Shown here one piece after another: positions 7,223-15,716 of a stretch of 53,723 bases of DNA. The notes beneath the pieces were generated by a model that did no database searches, had not been told where the DNA came from, and saw only the letters and a list, made by a program, of their open reading frames with translations. How positions within the stretch are numbered: the first letter of the stretch is position 1; each line of letters opens with the position of its first letter. The position numbers were made by a program, and so were the translations under genes. This DNA is from Bacteroidales bacterium UBA6408 (GTDB lineage: Bacteria; Bacteroidota; Bacteroidia; Bacteroidales; UBA932), in contig DJPQ01000091.1 in NCBI GenBank assembly GCA_002439805.1, forward strand, positions 1-53,723, written 5' to 3'.

Positions 7223-8863
7223 ATGAAAAAGAGCATCAAATTCTTGGCTATCGCTCTCGGTCTTGCCGCAGTTGCCTGCAGCTCACCGGAGAAAATGGCG
7301 GAACAGGCAGAGAATGTGATCGTGAAGTGCGATCCTGCCGTTCTTGAGGTTGTGGCCGGTAACATCGACGCCACAGTTACGGTAACCTACCCTAAGGATT
7401 ATTTCCACCCTAAGGCAATTCTCACTGTCACCCCGGTAATCGTCTTCGACGGCGGAGAGCAGGCTATGGAGCCGTTCAAGTTCCAGGGCGAGAAGGTTAA
7501 GGACAACTATGAGGTAGTTCCTTCAGCCGGCTCAACGGTGACCAAGAAGGTTCACTTCACTTATGAGAAGGGCATGGAGAAATGCTATCTTGAGCTTCGT
7601 GGCGTAGTAAGCTACAAGAACAAGACTATTGACCTCCCTACAAAGAAGGCAGCCGACGGCGCCAACACCACTTACATGCTTGCCTGCAAGAAAGGTAAGG
7701 TTGACCTCAAGGCTGACGGCTATCAGGCTGTAATCGAAATGCCGGAGGAAGGTCAGATTCTCTACTCAATCAACAGCTCAAATGTTAAGAACTCAGAGCT
7801 CAAGGGTCAGTCAGTCAAGGATTTCCTTGCTGCTGTAGAGGCTGCAAAGGCCAATGAGCGCAAGACCATCGTAAGCACCGACATCGTCGCATACGCTTCA
7901 CCTGACGGTCCTGAGAAACTCAACAACAAGCTTTCAGACAACCGTTCAACTTCAGCCGAGAAGGCGTTCGAGAAGGTGACTAAGAAGGCTCCTATCGACG
8001 CTCCGGTTAACGTGAAGTCAGTAGGCGAGGACTGGGAAGGCTTCCAGGAGCTCGTTAACAACTCCAACATCGAGGACAAGGAACTTATTCTCCGCGTTCT
8101 TTCAATGTACAGCGACCCGGCTGTCCGCGAGCAGGAAATCAAGAATATGTCCGCAGTCTATACGACTCTTGCAAAGGAGGTTCTTCCTGAGCTCCGCCGC
8201 GCCCGCTTCATCGCTAACGTAGAGTTCACCAACTACTCAAGCGAGGAACTTCTCAAGCTTGTTGATGAGAACATCGACGTCCTTGACGAGCCTGCGCTCC
8301 TCCACGCCGCAACTCTCGTTGAGAAGGATGCTGACAAGGTTGCCCTCTACAAGAAGGCCATCGAGAAGTATTCAAGCGCCGTAGCTCAGTACAACCTCGC
8401 TGTCGTTTATGCGAACGCAGGCAAGGACGCTGACTGCAAGGCTGCCATCGCAAAGTGCGACGCCAACGACGCTGACGTGAAGAATGTCCTCGGCGTGCTC
8501 GCCCTCCGCGAGAACAAGCTTGACGAGGCTGCAAAGTACTTCGCGGCATCTGCAACCGAGACCGCTGTCGAGAATGCCGCAACCGTAGAAATTCTCAAGG
8601 GTAACTACAAGGCTGCCGCTTCCAAACTCGCAGGCAAGAAGGGCTTCACCGCCGCTCTCGCTAATGTCCTCACCGGTAATTACGCCGCTGCCGAGGCTGC
8701 TTTCTGCAAGTGCGACTGCCCTAAGAACGCATACCTCAAGGCCATCATCGCCGCGCGCAAGGGTGACAAGGAAGGCGTGAAGACCAACCTTGAGAAGGCC
8801 AAGAAGTGCGAGTGCCTTGCTAAGCGTGCTGCGAACGATATTGAGTTCGCTCAGTTCAACTAA
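7223..8863 (+). CDS. OmpA/TPR-type lipoprotein
   Basis: This 546-residue exported lipoprotein has its lipobox at VACS (Cys19). The N-terminal 170 residues are beta-rich. The middle (about 215-290) resembles an OmpA-like peptidoglycan-binding fold (STDIVAYASPDG ... NNKLSDNRSTSAEKAFEK), where the D..R pair recalls the diaminopimelate-binding site. From about 345 to the end the sequence is helical TPR-like repeats (YKKAIEKYSSAVAQYNLAVVYANAG). Codons such as AAG, CTC, GAG and GGT are used very evenly, as in highly expressed genes. It is monocistronic, with a terminator at 9046-9080. Probable role: abundant periplasmic/outer-membrane scaffold tying envelope to peptidoglycan; exact partner unknown. 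Confidence 0.8.
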   Translation: MKKSIKFLAIALGLAAVACSSPEKMAEQAENVIVKCDPAVLEVVAGNIDATVTVTYPKDYFHPKAILTVTPVIVFDGGEQAMEPFKFQGEKVKDNYEVVPSAGSTVTKKVHFTYEKGMEKCYLELRGVVSYKNKTIDLPTKKAADGANTTYMLACKKGKVDLKADGYQAVIEMPEEGQILYSINSSNVKNSELKGQSVKDFLAAVEAAKANERKTIVSTDIVAYASPDGPEKLNNKLSDNRSTSAEKAFEKVTKKAPIDAPVNVKSVGEDWEGFQELVNNSNIEDKELILRVLSMYSDPAVREQEIKNMSAVYTTLAKEVLPELRRARFIANVEFTNYSSEELLKLVDENIDVLDEPALLHAATLVEKDADKVALYKKAIEKYSSAVAQYNLAVVYANAGKDADCKAAIAKCDANDADVKNVLGVLALRENKLDEAAKYFAASATETAVENAATVEILKGNYKAAASKLAGKKGFTAALANVLTGNYAAAEAAFCKCDCPKNAYLKAIIAARKGDKEGVKTNLEKAKKCECLAKRAANDIEFAQFN

Positions 8864-8992
8864 CGGAGACGCATAAGCGGGCATCTGCCGCGTTGCAGCG
8901 CTTGCTGAAATCCTCACAACCATCAGGTTGCTGCGGTTTCATCTTCGCCCTGCGCCTTGCATCTACCCACTTCTTCGCCTCCTGATTTCGGG

Positions 8993-9026
8993 GCAGTTTC
9001 AGATTTCTTTTGAAGGCTGAAACTGC
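8993..9026 (+). repeat. Inverted repeat in the 3' untranslated region
   Basis: A perfect 10-bp inverted repeat, GCAGTTTCAG and CTGAAACTGC, surrounds a 14-nt loop. It lies in the 180-nt non-coding stretch between the lipoprotein stop and its terminator. It lacks a T-tract, so it is more likely an mRNA-stabilising hairpin than a terminator. Confidence 0.5.
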
Positions 9027-9045
9027 AGCTCTTGAGAAAATAGAC

Positions 9046-9080
9046 AAGGTCCCTGACGGGTTTCCGTCGGGGACCTTTTT
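9046..9080 (+). terminator. Intrinsic terminator of the TPR lipoprotein gene
   Basis: A 14-bp stem with one G-U pair (9046-9059 with 9064-9077, AAGGTCCCTGACGG and its partner) has a 4-nt loop and is followed by a run of T. Confidence 0.9.
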
Positions 9081-9141
9081 ATCGAGTATAGTCGATAAAA
9101 ACTATAAATATTACAATTTTGTCGTCTGTATTCGATGATCT

Positions 9142-10446
9142 TTACTCTCCGTCGTCATTCAGCACTGCCTCCACTGAATAGAGCGGATAATTGGTCAGCC
9201 AGTCCTGCTTGCGGTAGGGGGACATGGAAAGGCGCACTCCTTTCAGTCCCGGATTTCTTTCCACAAACGCTTTCAGGCTCTTTGCCTGAAGGTTTTCCTC
9301 CGCCTTGACTTCAACGGGGATAATCTTCTCCTTGTCCTGCAGCAGGAAGTCGATTTCGCCTCTTGAATTGTCGGCGGACCAGTAGTATATGGACAAAGAT
9401 GAGTCAGTTATCAGCTGCTGCAGAACATATTGCTCCGTCAGTGCGCCCTTGAAATCCGAGAACAGCGCGTTGCCGTCCATAATGCTCTGCGCCGGGACAT
9501 TGCTCATCGCCCCCATAAGTCCTATGTCGGACAGGAACATCTTGAAAGCGGAGAAATCCTCGTATGCCTTTAGCGGCAGCTGCGCTTTTTTGCAGCGGTT
9601 CACCTTATGGACAAGTCCTGCATCCTTCAGCCATTCGATGGCGAGTTCGAAGTCCTTTGCCCTTGCCCCTTCTTTGACGGCGCCATAGATGAACTTCTTG
9701 TTTTCTTTTGCCAGTTGCGACGGGATGGAGTTCCAGACCATTCTGATGCGCGGAACCTCGATTGCCGGGGCGTGCTTGGAAAAGTCGCGCTCATACGCTT
9801 CGATGATATTTTTCTGAATTGTCCTGACTTTCTCCGGGTTCCTGTCGCCCACAAATGAGGAGACTACGGCAGGCATTCCTCCTACGAAATAGTACTGTCG
9901 CAGGCGTTCTTCAAACTTGGTGCGGAACGCCGTAATCAATTCCCAGTCCTTGGCTCGGAGCAGATCCACCATGCGACTCTCTCCGACTGCGTCCAGAAAC
10001 TCAAAAAAGGAAAGCGGATACAAGTGCATGAAATCAACCTTGCCGACAGGGAATGAATCATTATGGTGCATGGCTATTCCAAGCAGGGAGCCGGCGGCGA
10101 TGATATGGTACTGCGGTGCATTTTCCGCAAAATATTTCAAGGCAGTTATTCCTCTCGGAGCCTCCTGAATCTCATCAAGGATGATTAGGGTGTTTTCATC
10201 GACCGTGACTCCCGTGCTCCATTGGATTGCACCGACAATGCGCTGAATGTCGAAATCATTCACGAACAGTTCCTTGAGAATTTCATTGTCCTCGAAGTTT
10301 ACATACACGCTGTTTTTGTAAGCTTCCCGTGCGAACTCCCGCATCAGCCAGGTCTTGCCGACCTGACGCGCTCCGAGCATAATCAGCGGCTTTCTGTCGC
10401 TGCTGTCTTTCCATTTGTATAGTTCACTGATGGCATTCCTCTTCAT
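9142..10446 (-). CDS. AAA_14/DUF4143 ATPase, copy A
   Basis: This 434-residue AAA+ ATPase belongs to the AAA_14-DUF4143 family, abundant in Bacteroidales and of unknown role. The N-terminal ATPase has Walker A GARQVGKT at 25-32, Walker B LIILDE at 87-92 and a sensor-like AAGSLLG. The middle (about 185-330) is helical and possibly winged-helix. The C-terminal DUF4143 part holds GEIDFLL...PVEVKA, which has the pattern of a PD-(D/E)XK nuclease fold. It is preceded by a Bacteroidota promoter and by three 32-bp repeats. The neighbouring restriction genes suggest a defence or mobile context. Three further members are at 15717, 46801 and 51700. Confidence 0.88.
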   Translation of the reverse strand: MKRNAISELYKWKDSSDRKPLIMLGARQVGKTWLMREFAREAYKNSVYVNFEDNEILKELFVNDFDIQRIVGAIQWSTGVTVDENTLIILDEIQEAPRGITALKYFAENAPQYHIIAAGSLLGIAMHHNDSFPVGKVDFMHLYPLSFFEFLDAVGESRMVDLLRAKDWELITAFRTKFEERLRQYYFVGGMPAVVSSFVGDRNPEKVRTIQKNIIEAYERDFSKHAPAIEVPRIRMVWNSIPSQLAKENKKFIYGAVKEGARAKDFELAIEWLKDAGLVHKVNRCKKAQLPLKAYEDFSAFKMFLSDIGLMGAMSNVPAQSIMDGNALFSDFKGALTEQYVLQQLITDSSLSIYYWSADNSRGEIDFLLQDKEKIIPVEVKAEENLQAKSLKAFVERNPGLKGVRLSMSPYRKQDWLTNYPLYSVEAVLNDDGE

Positions 10447-10466
10447 AATCCTCTGATTTTATGTTA

Positions 10467-10500
10467 CAAAGGTAATATTTCTTATGTGATCATGCGCAAA
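10467..10500 (-). promoter_or_regulatory. Promoter of DUF4143 ATPase A
   Basis: Minus-strand -7 TACCTTTG (10474-10467) and -33 TTTG (10500-10497) are separated by 22 nt. The -33 falls inside the first of the 32-bp repeats. The predicted leader is about 15-20 nt. Confidence 0.65.
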
Positions 10501-10592
10501 AGTCGGGCAAAAAAATGTGCTGCTTTACAAAAAGTCGTCCTTAAAAGTGTGAAATACCACAAAAAGTCGAACTAAAAATGTGGGACGCTGTT
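10497..10592. repeat. Three 32-bp repeats upstream of DUF4143 ATPase A
   Basis: Three imperfect units start at 10497, 10529 and 10561. Each has AAAAGTCG followed by an A-rich stretch and then TGTG; the AGTCG cores at 10501, 10533 and 10565 are exactly 32 bp apart. That is about three helical turns, so the units face the same side of the DNA, as expected for protein-binding iterons. Confidence 0.8.
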
Positions 10593-10600
10593 TCCTAATC

Positions 10601-10658
10601 GGTGTTTTCGTGGTGTTTTGAGCGGTGTTTTCGTGGTATTTTGAGCGGTGTTTTCGTG
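10601..10658. repeat. 23-bp tandem repeat after the S46 peptidase gene
   Basis: Two full units and a 12-bp partial unit occur at 10601, 10624 and 10647. The unit begins GGTGTTTTCGTGG and ends TTTTGAGC; the full copies differ by one base. The array abuts the stop codon of the S46 peptidase gene. Confidence 0.85.
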
Positions 10659-12956
10659 CTAAAGTCCCAGCTCGGTGAGGATGCGGTCGAGGTGGGCGCA
10701 GCGGTCGAGGGTGAGGAGGATGTAGCGGATGTCAACGCAGACGCACTTGTTGTAGCCCGGAGTGTAGCTGGCGTCGCTCGCGAGGGACTCCTTATTGCCG
10801 TCGAAGGCGAGGCCTATGAGTTCGCCTCGGGCGTTGAGGACAGGGGAGCCGGAGTTGCCGCCGGTTATGTCACAGTCGTTGATGAAGTTCACAGGGAAGG
10901 ATGCCGTGGCATACGCCTGTCCGTTGTCTGAGGCTTTCGCTTTACCGGTCGTTTTTGAGGCCACTTTGCCGTTGCCTTGTGAGGCCGCCTTGCCGGCGGC
11001 TTTGATGGTGCTGCTCCAGCGGCCGAAGTCGCCGCTTTCAAGAAGCCTCTTCCAGTCGTCCTTGAGGCTGAAATCGTAGGAGTCCGGGTTGTGCTTTTCG
11101 AGGACACCGGCCACGGTGCTTTGCCAGTTGCAGCGGACGGCGTCGCGGGGGCGCAGGTCTCCCACCGTTCCGTAGGTGATGCGCATCGTCGAATTGGCGT
11201 TCGGATAGACCGGCGTGCCCCTGTCGAGGCGCATCTCATAGAGGGCGTGAGTGTATTCCCGGTCAAGCTCAAGGATGCTCGGATGGCCTTCGAGCGCCTT
11301 GAGACGGTCGTTGAACACCGTAATCTTAACGTCCTGAAGGAAGCGGAACAGCGGGTCGTCCGAGTAGCGTTCCCTGCCCTTGCCATCATCTTCTTCCGGC
11401 CCGTTCTCCGTCTCCTTTTCTCCAATAAGTCCGCCGTGCCCACGTCTGTGTCCCGGTCTGTCGGGGCAGGACGGCAGACCCTTCGTGAGGCAGCTTCCGT
11501 TCCAGATGGAATCTGTCAGCGCAAGGTAGTCCACCGCTCCCGTGGAACGGTCTGTGAAATGTTCCACGAGTTCTTTCTGGAAATCCGACCAGTATTCCCG
11601 GTCAACATTGCGCAGGAACATCTCCGCCGAGGATGCAAAAAGTTCCTTCTCAACCCTCATGTCAATCTCCTTATAGACAGGAATCACGGCCTTGATGCCG
11701 TTGCGGGAGTTCTTCAGCCGTGCCGTAATCAGCGACATCCGGCTTCCGCGCACGAGGGTCTCGCGAAACCACATGCGATTGCGTTCCACATCCTCCACGG
11801 CCTTGTATTTCGCGGACAATTCCGAAAGCAGCGAGCCCCACTTCGCCGTCCGCTCCGGAGCCGCCGCAATCCATTCCGCAAGTTCTGACTCCTGCGTCCG
11901 CTTGTCGGCAACGACATTGAACCTGTTGTAGCACAGCACCTCGCCCTCGTTCAACTCCTGCACATTACTCAGCCCGAAATACCAGTTGGAATATTTAAGC
12001 CGTACCTCCGGATCGGCGTTCATCCATTTCTCCGCAATCGCCATCTGCTCGCCCCGCACCTTGTTCGACACCGGCAGCGTCACGTCCTTCTGCTCCTCTA
12101 ACTTGAACGAGCTTGACCAGCGGTCCGTGCGGCCCGGGAACCCTATCACCATATTGAAGTCGCCGGGCTTATACCCCTTAGTCGAGATCATGAGCTTCCT
12201 CTCCGGTTTCAGAGGAACATTCTCCGCAGAATGTGCCGCAGGTTTCCCGTCCGCCCCGGCATAGACCCGATACATGGCGAAGTCGCACTTGTGCTGAGGC
12301 CATTCCCAGTTGTCGACGTCACCGCCGAAGGCCGCAATGGACACGGGAGGCGCAGCCACGAGACGAATGTCGTTATACACAAGGTACAGCGCCATATAAT
12401 ATTTCTCCCCGGTCCACATCGAACTCAGATATGCCTCATACTCAGGATATTGCTTCTTGTACTCTTTTTCGAGGATATAGCTCACTTTTCTCATTCCGAA
12501 GTTTTTCCCCTCTTCGCGGAGCTTCGCCTCAAGAGCGTTCACCTCATCCGTGACGTCGAGAACCCTCTTCAGAAAGAACACATTCTTCCCGGGAATATAC
12601 CGCTCGTCCTCGCTCCTGAGCGCCCAGAATCCGTCTTCAAGATAGTTCCGCTGCGGCGTGCTGATGCTGTGGATGTCCGCGTAGGCACAGTGGTGGTTCG
12701 TAATCAGAAGCCCCTCGTCCGAAATGATGCTTCCGGTGCAGCCAAAATCCAGTGCCACAACGGCATCGCTCAGCGTCGTCCCCTTAGCGTCCGCATCGTA
12801 AATCTCCCGCGCCCCCATCTTCAGCCCCCGCGCCTTCATGTTCTTCTCCAGAGCCCTGTCAATCGCGTTAATCATCCACATCCCCTCGTCCGCCGACGCC
12901 GCCAGCACCGAGGAAGCCATAACCGCAAAAACTAAAACTATCTTTTTCATTGTCAT
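10659..12956 (-). CDS. S46-family dipeptidyl-peptidase, DPP7-like
   Basis: This is a periplasmic/cell-surface serine exopeptidase that removes dipeptides from oligopeptide N-termini, used by asaccharolytic Bacteroidota for amino-acid nutrition. It has 765 residues with a signal peptide cut near ASA|DEG. The triad is His89 (TNHHC), Asp225 (WPQHKCDF) and Ser702 (GGNSGSPV). Gly720 in LAFDGN corresponds to the S1-site residue that is Gly in DPP7 and Arg in DPP11, so I predict hydrophobic P1 specificity. Two insertions stand out: a Gly/Arg/Glu-rich stretch at about 497-531 and a Lys/Gly/Ala/Ser-rich stretch at 652-681, just before the serine motif. It lies 5 nt after rhuM on the same strand. ATG at 12950 is an alternative start. 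Confidence 0.93.
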   Translation of the reverse strand: MTMKKIVLVFAVMASSVLAASADEGMWMINAIDRALEKNMKARGLKMGAREIYDADAKGTTLSDAVVALDFGCTGSIISDEGLLITNHHCAYADIHSISTPQRNYLEDGFWALRSEDERYIPGKNVFFLKRVLDVTDEVNALEAKLREEGKNFGMRKVSYILEKEYKKQYPEYEAYLSSMWTGEKYYMALYLVYNDIRLVAAPPVSIAAFGGDVDNWEWPQHKCDFAMYRVYAGADGKPAAHSAENVPLKPERKLMISTKGYKPGDFNMVIGFPGRTDRWSSSFKLEEQKDVTLPVSNKVRGEQMAIAEKWMNADPEVRLKYSNWYFGLSNVQELNEGEVLCYNRFNVVADKRTQESELAEWIAAAPERTAKWGSLLSELSAKYKAVEDVERNRMWFRETLVRGSRMSLITARLKNSRNGIKAVIPVYKEIDMRVEKELFASSAEMFLRNVDREYWSDFQKELVEHFTDRSTGAVDYLALTDSIWNGSCLTKGLPSCPDRPGHRRGHGGLIGEKETENGPEEDDGKGRERYSDDPLFRFLQDVKITVFNDRLKALEGHPSILELDREYTHALYEMRLDRGTPVYPNANSTMRITYGTVGDLRPRDAVRCNWQSTVAGVLEKHNPDSYDFSLKDDWKRLLESGDFGRWSSTIKAAGKAASQGNGKVASKTTGKAKASDNGQAYATASFPVNFINDCDITGGNSGSPVLNARGELIGLAFDGNKESLASDASYTPGYNKCVCVDIRYILLTLDRCAHLDRILTELGL

Positions 12957-12961
12957 GTATT

Positions 12962-13969
12962 TTACTTGTTCGCAGCCTTTTTCTCTTGAATCAGTTTCAT
13001 CATTTTGTCGAAGTCGCTCTCCAATGCAGCCATTTCACGCTGACGATATATGAGAAATTCTTTCTCGGCTTTCTCCATGGCCTGTTTGTGAGAGATGTTA
13101 CCTTTTCCCTCTAATAGTTTGCGTTTCAATGAGACAATCTGGTTGTCGAGCGCTGCAATCCAATCCGTCATTCGCATTTCCTGCATTTCCAGCGCCTGAA
13201 ACTCCGCATAATCCAAGAATTGGGAAACCAGCAGGTTTAAGCGTTTCAGCTCATTCTCTGTCAAATAGTTCTTTGCTATTTTTACATCCTCCTTGGTGAT
13301 GTAGTCCCCTTTGAAGTTTGTCATTCCTACAAGCGGTTTGTCGCTGTCAACCCGTTCATAAATCACTTCGGCAGCCGTATGTTCATGTACGGCGTAGTGA
13401 AGCTTGTTCTGAACCGTTGCGAAAAATTCTCTCGTCATGTCACAACGTGGGTCGTAATCGACGGATGTGGCATAAATGTCCGTGACTTGCTGATAGAAAT
13501 TACGTTCCGAAGACCTGATATCCCGTATGCGTTGGAGGAGTTCTCTGAAATATCTGTTGCCTCCTTGTTTCAAACGCTCATCATCCAATGTAAACCCTTT
13601 CTGGATATACTCATGAAGCCGTTGGGTCGCCCATCGTCTGAACCTTGTAGCAACTTGAGATTGAACACGATAGCCAAGTGCGATGATGACATCCAAGTTA
13701 TAGTGGTCGATGTTACGCCGTACACTACGTCTCCCTTCTTGACGAACTAACAAGAAATCCTTGTGAGTTGCTTCTTCTTGCAACTCTCCATTGGTATAGA
13801 TGTTCTTTATATGAAGAGCTATATTCTGTTGTGTGGTGTCATATATTTCCGCCAGTTGAGCCTGCGTGAGCCAGACATCTTCATCAGCGAACCGCACATT
13901 GACTTTGGTAGTTCCGTCGTCGTCCTGATATATGAGTATGTTGTTGTCTTTGTTTTCCATGGAAGACAT
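12962..13969 (-). CDS. RhuM family protein
   Basis: This 335-residue protein matches the RhuM family (Pfam Virulence_RhuM), named after a Salmonella pathogenicity-island gene and often found beside restriction-modification genes. The N-terminal half is diagnostic: VWLTQAQLAEIYDTTQQNI, then HYNLDVIIALGYRVQS and RFRRWATQRLHEYIQKGF, a putative DNA-binding region. The C-terminal half is Glu/Lys-rich and helical. Its ATG lies 3 nt after the upstream restriction endonuclease stop, so it is the third gene of that operon. Biochemical activity is unknown; a regulatory or defence role is inferred. The gene is visibly more AT-rich than the PUL genes. Confidence 0.9.
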   Translation of the reverse strand: MSSMENKDNNILIYQDDDGTTKVNVRFADEDVWLTQAQLAEIYDTTQQNIALHIKNIYTNGELQEEATHKDFLLVRQEGRRSVRRNIDHYNLDVIIALGYRVQSQVATRFRRWATQRLHEYIQKGFTLDDERLKQGGNRYFRELLQRIRDIRSSERNFYQQVTDIYATSVDYDPRCDMTREFFATVQNKLHYAVHEHTAAEVIYERVDSDKPLVGMTNFKGDYITKEDVKIAKNYLTENELKRLNLLVSQFLDYAEFQALEMQEMRMTDWIAALDNQIVSLKRKLLEGKGNISHKQAMEKAEKEFLIYRQREMAALESDFDKMMKLIQEKKAANK

Positions 13970-13972
13970 AAT

Positions 13973-14728
13973 TTATCTGATAACCTCAACCCAATCCTCT
14001 CCGAAGTTTATGTTTTCTAGAACTGATTCTTTGGTAATTACAGGTGGACGGCGAATAGTAAACTTGACCGCATCGTCCGGCACTTTTGTATGGATAGTGA
14101 ATTGTGAACCATGTGGTTGCCAAGTAAAGCACTGCTCTTTTGTGTCTTTATGTATGCCGATAAGATTTCCGTTGGGATTTGTTTTCCATATGTAGTCAGA
14201 GACCCTATATCTGTTGGTGTCTTCTTCAAAGAGAACATAAGACAGCAAATCATATGAGCGTACAAGAATAGATGTCCGTACAGGATTGAATTCTTCATGG
14301 GCAATATTTACCCTTTCATTCCAAATCTCAAGGACGGCTCGTCCTGTTTTCTGTATATCTGTGTGTGGGTCTGAGATTCCATAAGAATAATCAGGCGAGC
14401 ATCTTCCGCTTATAAGGCGGACTTTATCGCATCCGAATGGATTCTGATGTTTCACGGTTTTCATGGAATATGCCATACCATTAACAACGACATCCGCTAT
14501 TCCTACAGGAGAGTCGAGGTGATTCCCTCCGATTGCGTCTGCAAAAGCATCGCCCCAATCTTCACCGGAGATGTCTTTTCGTCCGATGTAGAGAAGATAA
14601 ACCAGATAGCCGCCTATTTTCTTGATAATGGAGTCAGGGATTTCGTTTAATGGATATTTTTCTCCGTATGGTGCTCTACGGCCGTCTCTAAGACGTGGTG
14701 TATGTGTTTCGTCAATATTGTAAGGCAT
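13973..14728 (-). CDS. Type II restriction endonuclease, NgoBV-like
   Basis: The 251-residue protein is placed 1 nt after a C5 methyltransferase, the usual place for its cognate nuclease. A PD-(D/E)XK variant is visible: D79 in GIADVVVNG, then S88-M-K90 in YSMKTVK. The surrounding motifs YIGRKDISGEDWGDAF, GGNHLDSP, VRLISGR and FTWQPHGSQFTI resemble, from memory, the R.NgoBV/NlaIV family that cuts GGNNCC. The family call is moderate and the recognition site is inference only. The gene is AT-rich relative to flanking metabolic genes, consistent with transfer. Confidence 0.75.
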   Translation of the reverse strand: MPYNIDETHTPRLRDGRRAPYGEKYPLNEIPDSIIKKIGGYLVYLLYIGRKDISGEDWGDAFADAIGGNHLDSPVGIADVVVNGMAYSMKTVKHQNPFGCDKVRLISGRCSPDYSYGISDPHTDIQKTGRAVLEIWNERVNIAHEEFNPVRTSILVRSYDLLSYVLFEEDTNRYRVSDYIWKTNPNGNLIGIHKDTKEQCFTWQPHGSQFTIHTKVPDDAVKFTIRRPPVITKESVLENINFGEDWVEVIR

Positions 14729-14729
14729 A

Positions 14730-15647
14730 TTATTGGATATTATTTACAATGTCTGTAATACGTTCAGCTATGGCTCGAATCATTGGCACTGCAACGGAAT
14801 TCCCTGTTTGCCGCCTTATTTCCTGATGGCTGACAGCGATGACAAATGAATCCGGAAATCCCTGTAAACGCAATAGTTCTCTGGATGTCGGCCGCCTTAT
14901 CCCATTTATCAGTTGATAATTATAGGAGGCTCCCGTTCTTAAAGCGCAGGCATATGGATGAATGGATACATCGCCGGCTTTGTTCTCATGCCAGACAGAA
15001 GGATAGAAAATATCTTTCCCTTTTGTGCTTTCTTTTCGTTTCTCCAAAATATGTTCAGAGGCATAAAGCGACTTGTCCACATTCTCGTCGGGCTCAATAA
15101 TGTCTGCGAGGTTAAAGGGTTTGATGGGAAAATCGAAATTGAATGCTTCAGACCGTGCCTCTGATAAAAAGCCAACGATGATGACGCGTTCGCGCTTCTG
15201 TGGTAATCCAAAATCCAGAGCGTTGAGAACTTTCCATTTCAAATGATAGCCTAATGCGTTCAGTTTTTGCCGTATCACAGAAAATGTGTTTCCTTTATCG
15301 TGAGTAACGAGTTGCTTGACATTCTCCAACATAATAACCGGAGGGCGATGGTATTGCAGGATTCGTTCAATCTCAAAGAACATTGTGCCCCTCGTATCTG
15401 CAAAGCCTTCGCGTTTTCCCATGATGGAAAACGCCTGACACGGGAAACCCGCCAAAAGCAAATCATGGTGTGGAATGAACTCAGCCGGAATCTTTGTTAT
15501 GTCTCCGCATGGTTCCTCACCAAAGTTTGCTTTGTATGTAATAGCTGCGGCCTTGTCCCATTCCGAGGAGAATACACAATGATGCCCCAACTCATCAAAC
15601 GGAAGGCGAATACCTCCTATGCCGGCGAACAAATCAATAAAGTCCAT
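14730..15647 (-). CDS. DNA (cytosine-5-)-methyltransferase of a type II R-M system
   Basis: This C5-cytosine methyltransferase transfers a methyl group from S-adenosylmethionine to protect its own DNA. It has 305 residues and all core motifs in order: I FAGIGG (7-12), IV with the catalytic Cys70 (GFPCQAF), VI ENV (107-109), VIII QKRERV (149-154) and X GNSVAVP near the C-terminus. The target-recognition region is about 175-260. It starts an operon with the nuclease (1-nt gap) and RhuM. A TATATTTG box ends only 7 nt before the ATG, so the mRNA may be nearly leaderless. Confidence 0.95.
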   Translation of the reverse strand: MDFIDLFAGIGGIRLPFDELGHHCVFSSEWDKAAAITYKANFGEEPCGDITKIPAEFIPHHDLLLAGFPCQAFSIMGKREGFADTRGTMFFEIERILQYHRPPVIMLENVKQLVTHDKGNTFSVIRQKLNALGYHLKWKVLNALDFGLPQKRERVIIVGFLSEARSEAFNFDFPIKPFNLADIIEPDENVDKSLYASEHILEKRKESTKGKDIFYPSVWHENKAGDVSIHPYACALRTGASYNYQLINGIRRPTSRELLRLQGFPDSFVIAVSHQEIRRQTGNSVAVPMIRAIAERITDIVNNIQ

Positions 15648-15654
15648 AATGACG

Positions 15655-15662
15655 CAAATATA
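15655..15662 (-). promoter_or_regulatory. Candidate -7 box of the R-M operon
   Basis: The minus strand reads TATATTTG, an exact TAnnTTTG match, ending 7 nt before the methyltransferase ATG. No convincing -33 is present. Confidence 0.45.
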
Positions 15663-15716
15663 TAATCAAATACTCTGTATTTCGATAGACCTCGGTTGCT
15701 CATACTCGTCCTCCCG

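Noticed and set aside
8856..9047. 63-codon minus-strand frame covering the 3' untranslated region
   Set aside because: It starts at the terminator and runs into the lipoprotein gene. It may reflect a repeat, but nothing supports translation.
10497..10592. CRISPR array
   Set aside because: Three degenerate 32-bp units have no spacers between them and no cas genes nearby.
12956..15647. Type I restriction locus (because of RhuM)
   Set aside because: No HsdR, HsdM or HsdS is present. The partner enzymes are a C5 methyltransferase and a small nuclease, i.e. type II.
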